This document shows, one piece after another, positions 15,290 to 21,422 of a stretch of DNA of 33,189 nt. The translations under genes and the position numbers were made by a program. Under the pieces are notes generated by a model. It ran no database searches. It had not been told where the DNA came from and saw only the letters and a list, made by a program, of their open reading frames with translations. The number at the start of each line of letters is the position of its first letter. The stretch's first letter is position 1. Origin of the DNA: a virus; the IMG/VR virus record IMGVR_UViG_3300030451_004367, positions 1-33,189 of that record; one strand, 5' to 3'.

Positions 15290-15727
15290 ATGAAAAATAT
15301 AACTGATAAAGAAATAGCAAAGCTTCAGAAGGATCGAAATGCTAAAACTAGAATTATGAGAGATAGAGCTGTTTATGTGATCAGCTTGCTGGCATTACCT
15401 AGCATATTATTAATGGTAGCTAGTTTAATATTTTCAGCTAAAACTCTGGGAGATAGTCAGCTGGCAGTAATATCTGGATTAGTATCATCTGTAACTGTTG
15501 GGCTAATTACATTATTACAAAGAGCTACAGGAGGCGCAGAAAAAGAAGATCCAATGGTAGTTATAGCTAAAGAGTTAGTAAGACATTTAACAGATAACCA
15601 GGGATCCAAAGAAATCATTATGGATAAAAATAGTATTCGTATAAATGGGAGTGATTCTAAAATAGTTACTAGTAGTGATAAAGATTTGATCTGGGGAGAT
15701 GATGATCCTAAAGATCTAAAAAAATAA
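15290..15727 (+). CDS. Two-span membrane protein, possible holin
   Basis: A 145-residue protein with a charged N-terminus, two hydrophobic helices (about 28-50, VYVISLLALPSILLMVASLI; about 57-76, LAVISGLVSSVTVGLITLL) and a ~65-residue soluble acidic tail. Class II holins have two spans, but their tails are usually shorter. It is the last gene of the replication/terS operon, just before a strong terminator, with AAGGGGTAAT before the ATG. It could also be a membrane protein of superinfection exclusion. Topology is clear; function is a guess. Confidence 0.6.
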   Translation: MKNITDKEIAKLQKDRNAKTRIMRDRAVYVISLLALPSILLMVASLIFSAKTLGDSQLAVISGLVSSVTVGLITLLQRATGGAEKEDPMVVIAKELVRHLTDNQGSKEIIMDKNSIRINGSDSKIVTSSDKDLIWGDDDPKDLKK

Positions 15728-15734
15728 ATTATAG

Positions 15735-15771
15735 AAAAGAGCTTTATTTATAGATTTTTTAAAGCTCTTTT
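15735..15771. terminator. Bidirectional intrinsic terminator
   Basis: A perfect 11-bp stem, AAAAGAGCTTT (15735-15745) with AAAGCTCTTTT (15761-15771), and a 15-nt loop. A T-rich tail follows on both strands. It ends the plus-strand replication operon and overlaps the last codons of the convergent minus-strand gene (stop at 15748). Confidence 0.88.
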
Positions 15772-15951
15772 TCTTTCTCTGTTTGCTAGTCTTATCATGG
15801 TTTTAGAATCTACCTGGAAGCCAGCAGTAAATTCTCCAGTTTTTTTATCTTTATACCAAATAGTTACAGGCTTGCCATATTCTATATGATTAGTAAGTTT
15901 TATGTTTGTAGAGTTTAGATCTAAATCTATATATATATTATTTTTTTTCAT
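15748..15951 (-). CDS. Small hypothetical protein
   Basis: A 67-residue protein. I use ATG 15951, with GAGGAA 5 nt upstream, rather than the in-frame GTG at 15963. Beta-like, with a strand pattern in NNIYIDLDLNSTNIKL and GKPVTIWYKDKKTGEFTAGF, then a basic C-terminal helix (MIRLANRERKRALKNL). It overlaps the zinc-ribbon gene upstream by 14 bp and is third in the P_L2 unit. No family recognised. Confidence 0.65.
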   Translation of the reverse strand: MKKNNIYIDLDLNSTNIKLTNHIEYGKPVTIWYKDKKTGEFTAGFQVDSKTMIRLANRERKRALKNL

Positions 15952-16099
15952 TACATTCCTCACAAATAGTTTTAAATTCTATATTAACATCCTGGCCACA
16001 TGATTTACATTTATTCCATCTGTAGCGAGGTTTACGAGCAGAGGAGCTAGTTAGGGCCAGCTCCTCTTTTTTTATTACGTTATTGTAATAATTGCTCAT
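15938..16099 (-). CDS. Zinc-ribbon microprotein
   Basis: A 53-residue ORF starting at ATG 16099 in a TAATG overlap with the upstream LPD29 gene. CKSCG (31-35) and CEEC (46-49) form a rubredoxin-like zinc ribbon. The N-terminal 25 residues are charged and probably disordered. Its early codons coincide with a plus-strand terminator hairpin at 16040-16073. Function unknown. Confidence 0.7.
   Translation of the reverse strand: MSNYYNNVIKKEELALTSSSARKPRYRWNKCKSCGQDVNIEFKTICEECNEKK
16040..16073 (+). terminator. Plus-strand intrinsic terminator inside a minus-strand gene
   Basis: AGAGGAGCT (16040-16048) pairs with AGCTCCTCT (16059-16067), a 9-bp stem with a 10-nt loop, followed by an unbroken T-run through 16073. 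No plus-strand gene ends nearby, so it would stop readthrough or antisense transcripts coming from the left before they reach the LPD29 gene. On the minus strand the A-run precedes the stem, so leftward transcription should pass with less effect. Confidence 0.7.
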
Positions 16100-16701
16100 T
16101 AGGCAGCCATATATTCAGCTACAGATAACTCTCTAGCAGTTTCATAGATTAAGTTGTTAATCCATTGGGCCTCATTCCAATCACGACCATTACAGGCGAA
16201 ATCGCTGTAGTTGATCCAGCCAGCTTTTGTACTTTCAGTAACTCTAACCGCATCAAGTGTAGTTAGATCATAGTGGCCAGTTTTTTCTGCGACTATTTCA
16301 ACAGCATCTATAAAATGACCAGCTGTTATATTTTGAGTTACGAAAATATAATCAGCTCCAAAGCTTACACATTCCCAGCCTTCTCCAGGGCAATCATTTT
16401 GCTCACCTTCATAACAACCGCCAGTAACTGCGCTGCCTTGGTTATTAGCTACACATACCTCACCAGTAGCCTCATTATACCAATGGCTGATATTATATTG
16501 GTAGTCAATCATGCCATCAAAACCAGCAGCCTCATATTTACGAGCTATAGCTTTTACATCAGCTTCAGCAGGTCCATTAGTATATTCTATATTAATAGCA
16601 GATCCGCTTCTAGATCTAACTGAAAATTTTACGCCAGGGAAATTAGCTTTTAAATCTTTTCTAATTAATGCAGCAGTTTGAGCAGTAGTTAAGTATTTCA
16701 T
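16099..16701 (-). CDS. LPD29-domain protein (polyvalent-protein-associated)
   Basis: A protein of 200 residues from ATG 16701, which has CGGAG 7 nt upstream. The in-frame GTG at 16740 would add 13 residues. The N-terminus matches LPD29, a domain described in large polyvalent proteins of phages and conjugative elements: YLTTAQTAALIRKDLKANFP, GVKFSVRSRSGSAINIEY, a DGP-like NGP, then FDGMID near 75-80. The second half contains several Cys and Trp (CYEGEQNDCPGEGWEC) and an acidic helical end. LPD29 proteins are thought to act early in the recipient or host cell, perhaps against defence; the exact role is unknown. First gene of the P_L2 unit. Confidence 0.75.
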   Translation of the reverse strand: MKYLTTAQTAALIRKDLKANFPGVKFSVRSRSGSAINIEYTNGPAEADVKAIARKYEAAGFDGMIDYQYNISHWYNEATGEVCVANNQGSAVTGGCYEGEQNDCPGEGWECVSFGADYIFVTQNITAGHFIDAVEIVAEKTGHYDLTTLDAVRVTESTKAGWINYSDFACNGRDWNEAQWINNLIYETARELSVAEYMAA

Positions 16702-16733
16702 TTTTTTCTCCGTATTTTGTTTTAAGTAAGTAT

Positions 16734-16777
16734 CAATCACATAATAAATATAGGTACCTTAATATATATGATCCTAA
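16734..16777 (-). promoter_or_regulatory. Promoter P_L2 (leftward)
   Basis: On the minus strand: a weaker TTAG (16777-16774), a 21-nt spacer, TATATTTA (16752-16745), 4 nt, then GTGATTG (16740-16734). The downstream leader to CGGAG and the ATG is closely similar to those of P_R1 and P_R2. It drives the three-gene minus cluster (16701 to 15748). Confidence 0.65.
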
Positions 16778-16822
16778 TGTTTTTTTATTTTTTTTATAAA
16801 TTTTATTTTTTTTAAAAAAGTG

Positions 16823-16865
16823 TTTGCAGGTATTATATAAAAGCTCTAAATTACTTATGTGATTG
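16823..16865 (+). promoter_or_regulatory. Promoter P_R2 (rightward)
   Basis: TTTG (16823-16826), a 20-nt spacer, TAAATTAC (16847-16854), 4 nt, then GTGATTG (16859-16865). The spacer (CAGGTATTATATAAAAGCTC) is almost the same as that of P_L1 on its own strand, so these sites look like copies. It drives the small genes from 16898 to 18013. A T-rich tract at 16780-16813 separates it from P_L2. Confidence 0.75.
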
Positions 16866-16897
16866 ATAGTTATTTAACAAAAACAAGGAGTAATAAA

Positions 16898-17212
16898 ATG
16901 ATAGTTTCTGGAGAATATAAGTTAGTTAAAGGTGAGGACTTAAAGAAGGTTCCAAGTTGTGATATATTTGGTTATCTCATAGCTTCTGCTGGTTATACTA
17001 GCATTAATACTGAAATGGAAGTAGTTGAAAAATTATTCCAAATGAAAAAAATAGTTAGCCCTTCTTTAGTACCATATATTATGACTATATTAGAAAATAT
17101 TATTAACTATGGAGATATAGATGACTATATGGGCCATCTTACTTTAAATGCTTTTGAGTTTATCACATCTGAAGGTGAAATCGTAAAAACTGCTGATTTA
17201 AGCTGGATATAG
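16898..17212 (+). CDS. Hypothetical early protein
   Basis: A 104-residue protein from ATG 16898, which has AAGGAG 7 nt upstream. An in-frame GTG at 16859, at the promoter's probable transcription start, would add 13 residues. Mostly helical, with hydrophobic and acidic helices (EMEVVEKLFQMKKIVSPSLV, YIMTILENIINYGDIDDYMG). No metal or membrane motif and no family recognised. First gene of the P_R2 unit, a likely early gene. Confidence 0.72.
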   Translation: MIVSGEYKLVKGEDLKKVPSCDIFGYLIASAGYTSINTEMEVVEKLFQMKKIVSPSLVPYIMTILENIINYGDIDDYMGHLTLNAFEFITSEGEIVKTADLSWI

Positions 17213-17224
17213 GGAGGTATTAAA

Positions 17225-17458
17225 ATGGCTACTGTAACTACTAATGAATTTGGCAATAGCTTGGCTTTAATAACTGAAATACATAATAAAGCCAGGGATC
17301 CAGAGTTTGTTAAGTTCTGCGCTGAATGTGCGCCTGATGCTGGAATTACTCCAGCTGAATGGGCTGACAGTAAGAAAAAAGTGGCTTTTATATTAATGAT
17401 GGCCAAGTTAGAAATCGAGGTTGATTCAAGCTATAAAAAAATATATGGAGGTGTATAA
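17225..17458 (+). CDS. Hypothetical early protein
   Basis: A 77-residue acidic, helical protein with GGGAGG upstream of the ATG. A CAEC pair (33-36) is present but no second pair, so a zinc site would need a partner. The segment GITPAEWADSKKKVAFILMM could be a helical hairpin. Its stop overlaps the next start (TAATG). Unknown function. Confidence 0.68.
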   Translation: MATVTTNEFGNSLALITEIHNKARDPEFVKFCAECAPDAGITPAEWADSKKKVAFILMMAKLEIEVDSSYKKIYGGV

Positions 17459-17649
17459 TGGATATAAATATAGATGTAAATAAAATAGTTCAAACAGGTA
17501 CATATGATGTGCCTGATGTGGGCCTAGTAGTTTGGTATAAGTTTAATAGCTTTGAAGCTACAGAGGAAGCATTTATAAACAACATGGCTTACTGGAAATC
17601 TATAGGTAAAAAAACTAAAGTAATAGGAACAAAGATTTTAATCTTTTAA
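17458..17649 (+). CDS. Small hypothetical protein
   Basis: A 63-residue protein with GGAGG upstream and a TAATG overlap. It seems to be a small alpha/beta fold: strands in IDVNKIVQTGTYDVPD and GLVVWYKF, a helix FEATEEAFINNMAYWKSI, then a final strand TKVIGTKILIF. No family recognised. Confidence 0.62.
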   Translation: MDINIDVNKIVQTGTYDVPDVGLVVWYKFNSFEATEEAFINNMAYWKSIGKKTKVIGTKILIF

Positions 17650-17657
17650 ATTATAGC

Positions 17658-17768
17658 ATGGCTGAAATTACTAATATTATATATAGAGCTAGATTTGGAT
17701 TTGGTCCTTCTAAAGCGCCTTTATCAATTATCAAACTTACATCAGGTCCAGAGGTTTTTGATGTATAG
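17658..17768 (+). CDS. Doubtful 36-residue ORF
   Basis: ATG 17658 to TAG 17768 encodes a short basic peptide (NIIYRARFGFGPSKAPLSII). It fills the gap between two small genes on the same strand but has no clear ribosome site. Listed because the operon is otherwise packed and the composition is protein-like. Confidence 0.3.
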   Translation: MAEITNIIYRARFGFGPSKAPLSIIKLTSGPEVFDV

Positions 17769-17797
17769 CTGGGTTTTAAAGTGGAGCAAGAATTGGG

Positions 17798-18013
17798 ATG
17801 AGTAAACAGATAGGTAGCTGTTTAACTTGTAAGCATATAAAATTTATAGATGGTCAGCCTTCAGCCTGTGCAGCTTTTCCTGGTGGAATACCATTGGATA
17901 TACAATTTGGTAAAGTAAACCATAATAAGCCATATAAAGGTGATAATGGTATAGTATATGAGGCCAGGGTATTTAAGCCTAAAAAATCATTTGATGATCC
18001 TTTATTGCCTTAA
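17798..18013 (+). CDS. Small Cys protein of the CxxCKH...AFPxGIP family
   Basis: A 71-residue protein with C8, C11, C24 and H42 as likely metal ligands. The pattern CLTCKHIKFIDGQPSACAAF followed by PGGIP, NHNKPYKGDNGI is one I recall from many short bacterial and phage hypothetical proteins. I cannot give a function. It is last in the P_R2 unit and its stop overlaps the stop of the minus-strand MuF-ART gene (18010), with no terminator between. Confidence 0.7.
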   Translation: MSKQIGSCLTCKHIKFIDGQPSACAAFPGGIPLDIQFGKVNHNKPYKGDNGIVYEARVFKPKKSFDDPLLP

Positions 18014-19404
18014 TTTTCTACTACTACTACAGATTCCTTACTGAAAGCTACAAAATAATCATCGAAATCCTTTTCTATATTCATAGTTCCAGGCAACCTA
18101 GCGTTTTTAACTACTAATCCATCATATCCCTGCTGCTCCAAAAATTCAGTTCTCAAATTCCCCCATTCAGGTTTAAAAAATAGATCTTCTACATCTCCTC
18201 CCATTTGTAGCTCTTTTATCATTTCAAGAAATTCAGGATCATTATTTAAATATTTTTGTTTTAAAAAATCATCAAACTTTTCACTTAAATCGTTAATCTG
18301 GTCAGATACGAAAGCTCTGCCAGTTTTTGGATCTATTCCGCCTGTATATCTATTCCCAAATCTTTTATAATAATCAGTACCTTTAACATAATCAACATAC
18401 TGCTCAACTGTTTCTATACCTTCTTTTATGTGAAAACTATTTGGAGTCCATTTTGCTAGCTGATCATCCATTATGCCAAATTTAGCTTTTCTAAATAAGT
18501 CCTGGGTAAAATTTAAATCATCTATATTTTTTGTTGCCAGGCCTCCCCAATCCCAAAACTCTTTAGCCTCTAAAGATAGTGGATTTTTTAAATTGTATTT
18601 TAGTATTAACAGATCTCCATCTAATCCGTATTGCAATCCAACATTTAGATCTCCAGTTCCATATACGCCATTTCCATACAGGCTACCAGTTCCTTGTATT
18701 GTAGTATCAAATCCCTCTTTAGCTATATTTTGACCTAATCCTTTTCTTGTTCCATGGAATATTTCTTGTGGAGTTTCACTATTAGCAGCCCAAATTTCCG
18801 CTTCTTTTCTTGACATACTCGGCTTCCATTGAGGTTGTGTAGGCGCTTTTTTTCTAATCCTTTTTTCTTTTAATGGTACTCCCTGAACCTTTGTAGGCAG
18901 TTTACCGCTAGGATCTAAAACACAATAACAATATGATCTACATACGGACCAACCAGATCCTGGCAAGCCTTTTTCTTCATGATAATTAAATGTACCTTTA
19001 TCACCTTCTCTTTCAACACAATCAGGGCAAATTTTATGGCCAGTTACAGTTATCCAGGTAAACTCACCTTTATCTAAATCATAATTATCATATTGGCCTA
19101 ATCTAGCTACCTCCTGCACTCCATCTACTATACCAGCTTTTACATCATTTTTAAGCTGGCCAAATATTCTGCCTCCAGTTTTCATATCATTATTTAATGA
19201 TTCTGCAATAGCTGATCTATTCATTCCGCTGCCACTTAAATTTGTTATTTGCTTTTGTATATTGTTTGAAAAGGTCCTGGCATCAAATACCATTTTATCT
19301 AAACTATTTAAAAGCACTCTTTCAGCTGTTGGAGTTAATCCATCTAAAGCCTTTAGCACAGTATCAAAATCATCACCAAATAATTTTACATAATCTATAG
19401 CCAT
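18010..19404 (-). CDS. MuF-like minor head protein fused to a putative ADP-ribosyltransferase
   Basis: A 464-residue protein. Residues ~1-190 resemble MuF-type minor head proteins: a helical start, FTWITVTGHKICPDCVEREG (C126, C129), and GSGWSVCRSYCYC (C155, C159, C161). A basic linker (~178-200) follows. Residues ~212-464 look like a PARP-type ADP-ribosyltransferase: IFHGTRKGLGQNIAKEGF (H217), LYGNGVYGT (Y243/Y248), GYDGLVV (426-432) and a final FVAFSKESVVVV with E457 as candidate catalytic acid. MuF-fused toxin domains are known in prophages and are thought to be carried in the head and injected. The gene lies downstream of terL, portal and a gpG-like gene, the usual MuF place. The ART assignment is by pattern. 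Confidence 0.75.
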   Translation of the reverse strand: MAIDYVKLFGDDFDTVLKALDGLTPTAERVLLNSLDKMVFDARTFSNNIQKQITNLSGSGMNRSAIAESLNNDMKTGGRIFGQLKNDVKAGIVDGVQEVARLGQYDNYDLDKGEFTWITVTGHKICPDCVEREGDKGTFNYHEEKGLPGSGWSVCRSYCYCVLDPSGKLPTKVQGVPLKEKRIRKKAPTQPQWKPSMSRKEAEIWAANSETPQEIFHGTRKGLGQNIAKEGFDTTIQGTGSLYGNGVYGTGDLNVGLQYGLDGDLLILKYNLKNPLSLEAKEFWDWGGLATKNIDDLNFTQDLFRKAKFGIMDDQLAKWTPNSFHIKEGIETVEQYVDYVKGTDYYKRFGNRYTGGIDPKTGRAFVSDQINDLSEKFDDFLKQKYLNNDPEFLEMIKELQMGGDVEDLFFKPEWGNLRTEFLEQQGYDGLVVKNARLPGTMNIEKDFDDYFVAFSKESVVVVEN

Positions 19405-19916
19405 TATCTACCCATTTTTTTAAAAGCTGATCTAATGCGCATAGATCTTTCTAACTCATATTTTTTATGGCCTTCTGATCCAGGCTCCATACGCTTCGAA
19501 ATACCGAACCATCTGCGCTGTGGTACCTTTGCATTAGGGAACCAGGATTTAGGGCTATTAGTATATCCAGTATTATGAAACGCTCCATATACTTTACCGC
19601 CTTCACTCCTGCCAGCTTTTTTAGATTTTCCCACCATTTCGATTTGATATATAGGATTTTCTCCAGATCTTGATGGTGTTAATTTTGTTTTACTCATATT
19701 GCCAGATCTAAATAGTGGTTTATTTCCGCCTAATTTCCTGGTATTATCGGATAGATCCTTAAATGGCTGATCATCCAGATCCTTACCAGATCTAATACCA
19801 TCTTGTATATCTTTATTTACCCTTCTGCCATGTACATTTAATGTATCGCTAATGACCTTATTTAAGGATGTAGCCATTTTGTGTAAATCAAATGTTCTTT
19901 TAGTTGTTAATCCCAT
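19404..19916 (-). CDS. Mu gpG / P2 gpS-like tail completion (virion morphogenesis) protein
   Basis: A 170-residue basic protein resembling the phage virion morphogenesis family. It has an N-terminal helix, then FKDLSDNTRKLGGNKPLFRSG (near 53-73), the loop YGAFHNTGYTNSPKSWF and the PQRRWFGIS motif (~133-141), equivalent to the PaRpFLGlS signature. These proteins help finish or join tails. The gene sits between the MuF-ART gene and a small gene, with single-base overlaps on both sides (TAATG). Confidence 0.75.
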   Translation of the reverse strand: MGLTTKRTFDLHKMATSLNKVISDTLNVHGRRVNKDIQDGIRSGKDLDDQPFKDLSDNTRKLGGNKPLFRSGNMSKTKLTPSRSGENPIYQIEMVGKSKKAGRSEGGKVYGAFHNTGYTNSPKSWFPNAKVPQRRWFGISKRMEPGSEGHKKYELERSMRIRSAFKKMGR

Positions 19917-20161
19917 TATAGATCTAATACCTTTTTAGATAGATCCTGGCCTAACTTATAAGCTTTTATATATTTAGGTAAAAACTTTGCAAATGTAGCT
20001 TCTATAAAATCTAGCGCATATTGCTCTGGATCATCCATAATTTCCTCTATATCATCTTCTGGTATTTCAGTATCTATAGAATCATTTAGATCACGAAGCT
20101 CCATTCCGTAATCTACTAAAAATTGACTGGCCTTCTCCTGGTCCTCTGTTAGCTGTGCCAT
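19916..20161 (-). CDS. Small acidic protein in the portal operon
   Basis: An 81-residue helical protein, acidic in the middle (IDTEIPEDDIEEIMDDPEQY), with a Lys-rich C-terminal helix. AGGAG 4 nt before ATG 20161 supports this start, although it makes a 71-bp overlap with the end of the portal gene in another frame. Small acidic genes between portal and morphogenesis genes often encode connector or chaperone-like parts; nothing specific was recognised. Confidence 0.72.
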   Translation of the reverse strand: MAQLTEDQEKASQFLVDYGMELRDLNDSIDTEIPEDDIEEIMDDPEQYALDFIEATFAKFLPKYIKAYKLGQDLSKKVLDL

Positions 20162-21422
20162 TTATCTCCTGGTTTTCTTTTATTTGCTCTTGAGCTTGTT
20201 CTAATGTTAGATCTTTATTTAACCTTTGCAATAATTTAGCCTTTGTAGTTAGATCATTTTGAAGCATAAAAGTATCCATAGCTATTTGATCTTGTACAGC
20301 CTGCGGATAGTCTGGCTCATTAAAATCTATGCCAATAGTATCTGGTAAATTTATGCCAGCAAATACAGCTATATTTTTTTCCATATTATAAAAATCCATT
20401 TCACATCTGCGCCAGATCTCCAGATCATCCTGGTAATCTTCATGGCGTTCAAGATCTTTTATTTTTAAAGCTATTCCACTACTAGGCCTATCTTTATTAG
20501 TATCTGCAAAAGAAATACTTAAATGATTGTTTTGAGCTACTAGCTCTAGCATATTCCTGGCAAGTTTCAGGGCCTGATCTACATTAACTTTAGGTGCCTC
20601 TATGCTTAAATTTGCGCCTTCTGGCAATACGATCATTTCATCAGATCCAACCCTTTTATATGTATCATCTGCATACAACCCAGTTACAACGTACTGGCCA
20701 AACATCTGGAAGCGCATACCTAGGCAGGCCTCTGTTAATAATATATTTACCTGCTCATTACAATTAACTATATCATAAGCAGGCGCACAATAAAAACCAT
20801 CTAAATAATGATCTCTATGGCTAAATACAAATGGTAAAAATCCATATGGATTTGGTTCCTCACTAATAATTACACCTTTTTCATTTCTAATCTGTTTTGT
20901 AAAAGCATCCATATAACAATATAGCATATCACTAGAATAAGATACATCATGAGTTTGTGATATTAATGGAAATATAATAGCATCAACTTTATTTGGATCA
21001 TCTGGATTCATTTCAACATCAAAAGCAAATACTGGATCATAATGAAACATTTCAGTTTCTGCATTATATGAAACTTGAGTAGCTACAGTACCTAGCAGCC
21101 TGGTTAATTTTTCGATATGCTTTAACTTGTAATCTTTATTTTGTGTTAATAAATCATATTTATCCTGCATAGATGGAAGTGTTCTGCTAGCGCCTAGAGT
21201 ATATACTCTACTCATCCTATCAATCATTCTTTTAGTAACATTAAAAGATGCTAGAGGTACCTCCTGGTAAGCTTTAGCGCTAAACCTATGCTCTATATAC
21301 TGATCCGTATTATCTCCACTATAATAATCTAAAAGTTTATATACAAGATCTTTTCTTTGAGCTTGTAATTCTGCTTTAGCTTGTTTTTGTGTATCCATCA
21401 AAATTTGATTAGCATTTATCAT
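20091..21422 (-). CDS. Portal protein
   Basis: A 443-residue portal that forms the dodecameric DNA channel at the capsid vertex. It has the usual order: an N-terminal helical start with YYSGDN near 33-38, NVTKRMIDRMSRVYTLGA (61-78), a wing region with FDVEMNPDDPNKVDAIIF, the long crown/stem helices LKLARNMLELVAQNNHLSIS (~285-304) and a helical C-terminus ending in a Gln/Asn/Gly-rich tail. Start and TerL stop overlap (ATGA). Somewhat short for a portal, but context right after terL makes it safe. Confidence 0.87.
   Translation of the reverse strand: MINANQILMDTQKQAKAELQAQRKDLVYKLLDYYSGDNTDQYIEHRFSAKAYQEVPLASFNVTKRMIDRMSRVYTLGASRTLPSMQDKYDLLTQNKDYKLKHIEKLTRLLGTVATQVSYNAETEMFHYDPVFAFDVEMNPDDPNKVDAIIFPLISQTHDVSYSSDMLYCYMDAFTKQIRNEKGVIISEEPNPYGFLPFVFSHRDHYLDGFYCAPAYDIVNCNEQVNILLTEACLGMRFQMFGQYVVTGLYADDTYKRVGSDEMIVLPEGANLSIEAPKVNVDQALKLARNMLELVAQNNHLSISFADTNKDRPSSGIALKIKDLERHEDYQDDLEIWRRCEMDFYNMEKNIAVFAGINLPDTIGIDFNEPDYPQAVQDQIAMDTFMLQNDLTTKAKLLQRLNKDLTLEQAQEQIKENQEINGTANRGPGEGQSIFSRLRNGAS

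Noticed and set aside
15042-15320. Long hydrophobic minus-strand frame opposite the end of terS.
   Set aside because: It mirrors the Lys/Glu-rich C-terminal tail of terS, has no ribosome site and would run against the operon; a typical antisense shadow.
16273-16623. Plus-strand frame of 116 codons opposite the LPD29 gene.
   Set aside because: The minus-strand gene has a promoter, ribosome site and domain match; the plus frame is Ser/Ile-rich shadow sequence with no ribosome site.
16702-16740. GTG at 16740 as the main annotated start of the LPD29 gene (likewise GTG 16859 and GTG 8885 for their genes).
   Set aside because: These codons are the conserved GTGATTG element just after the -7 box, while the SD-led starts 36-39 nt downstream fit ordinary initiation. 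I kept the SD-led starts in the features and report the alternative as a finding.
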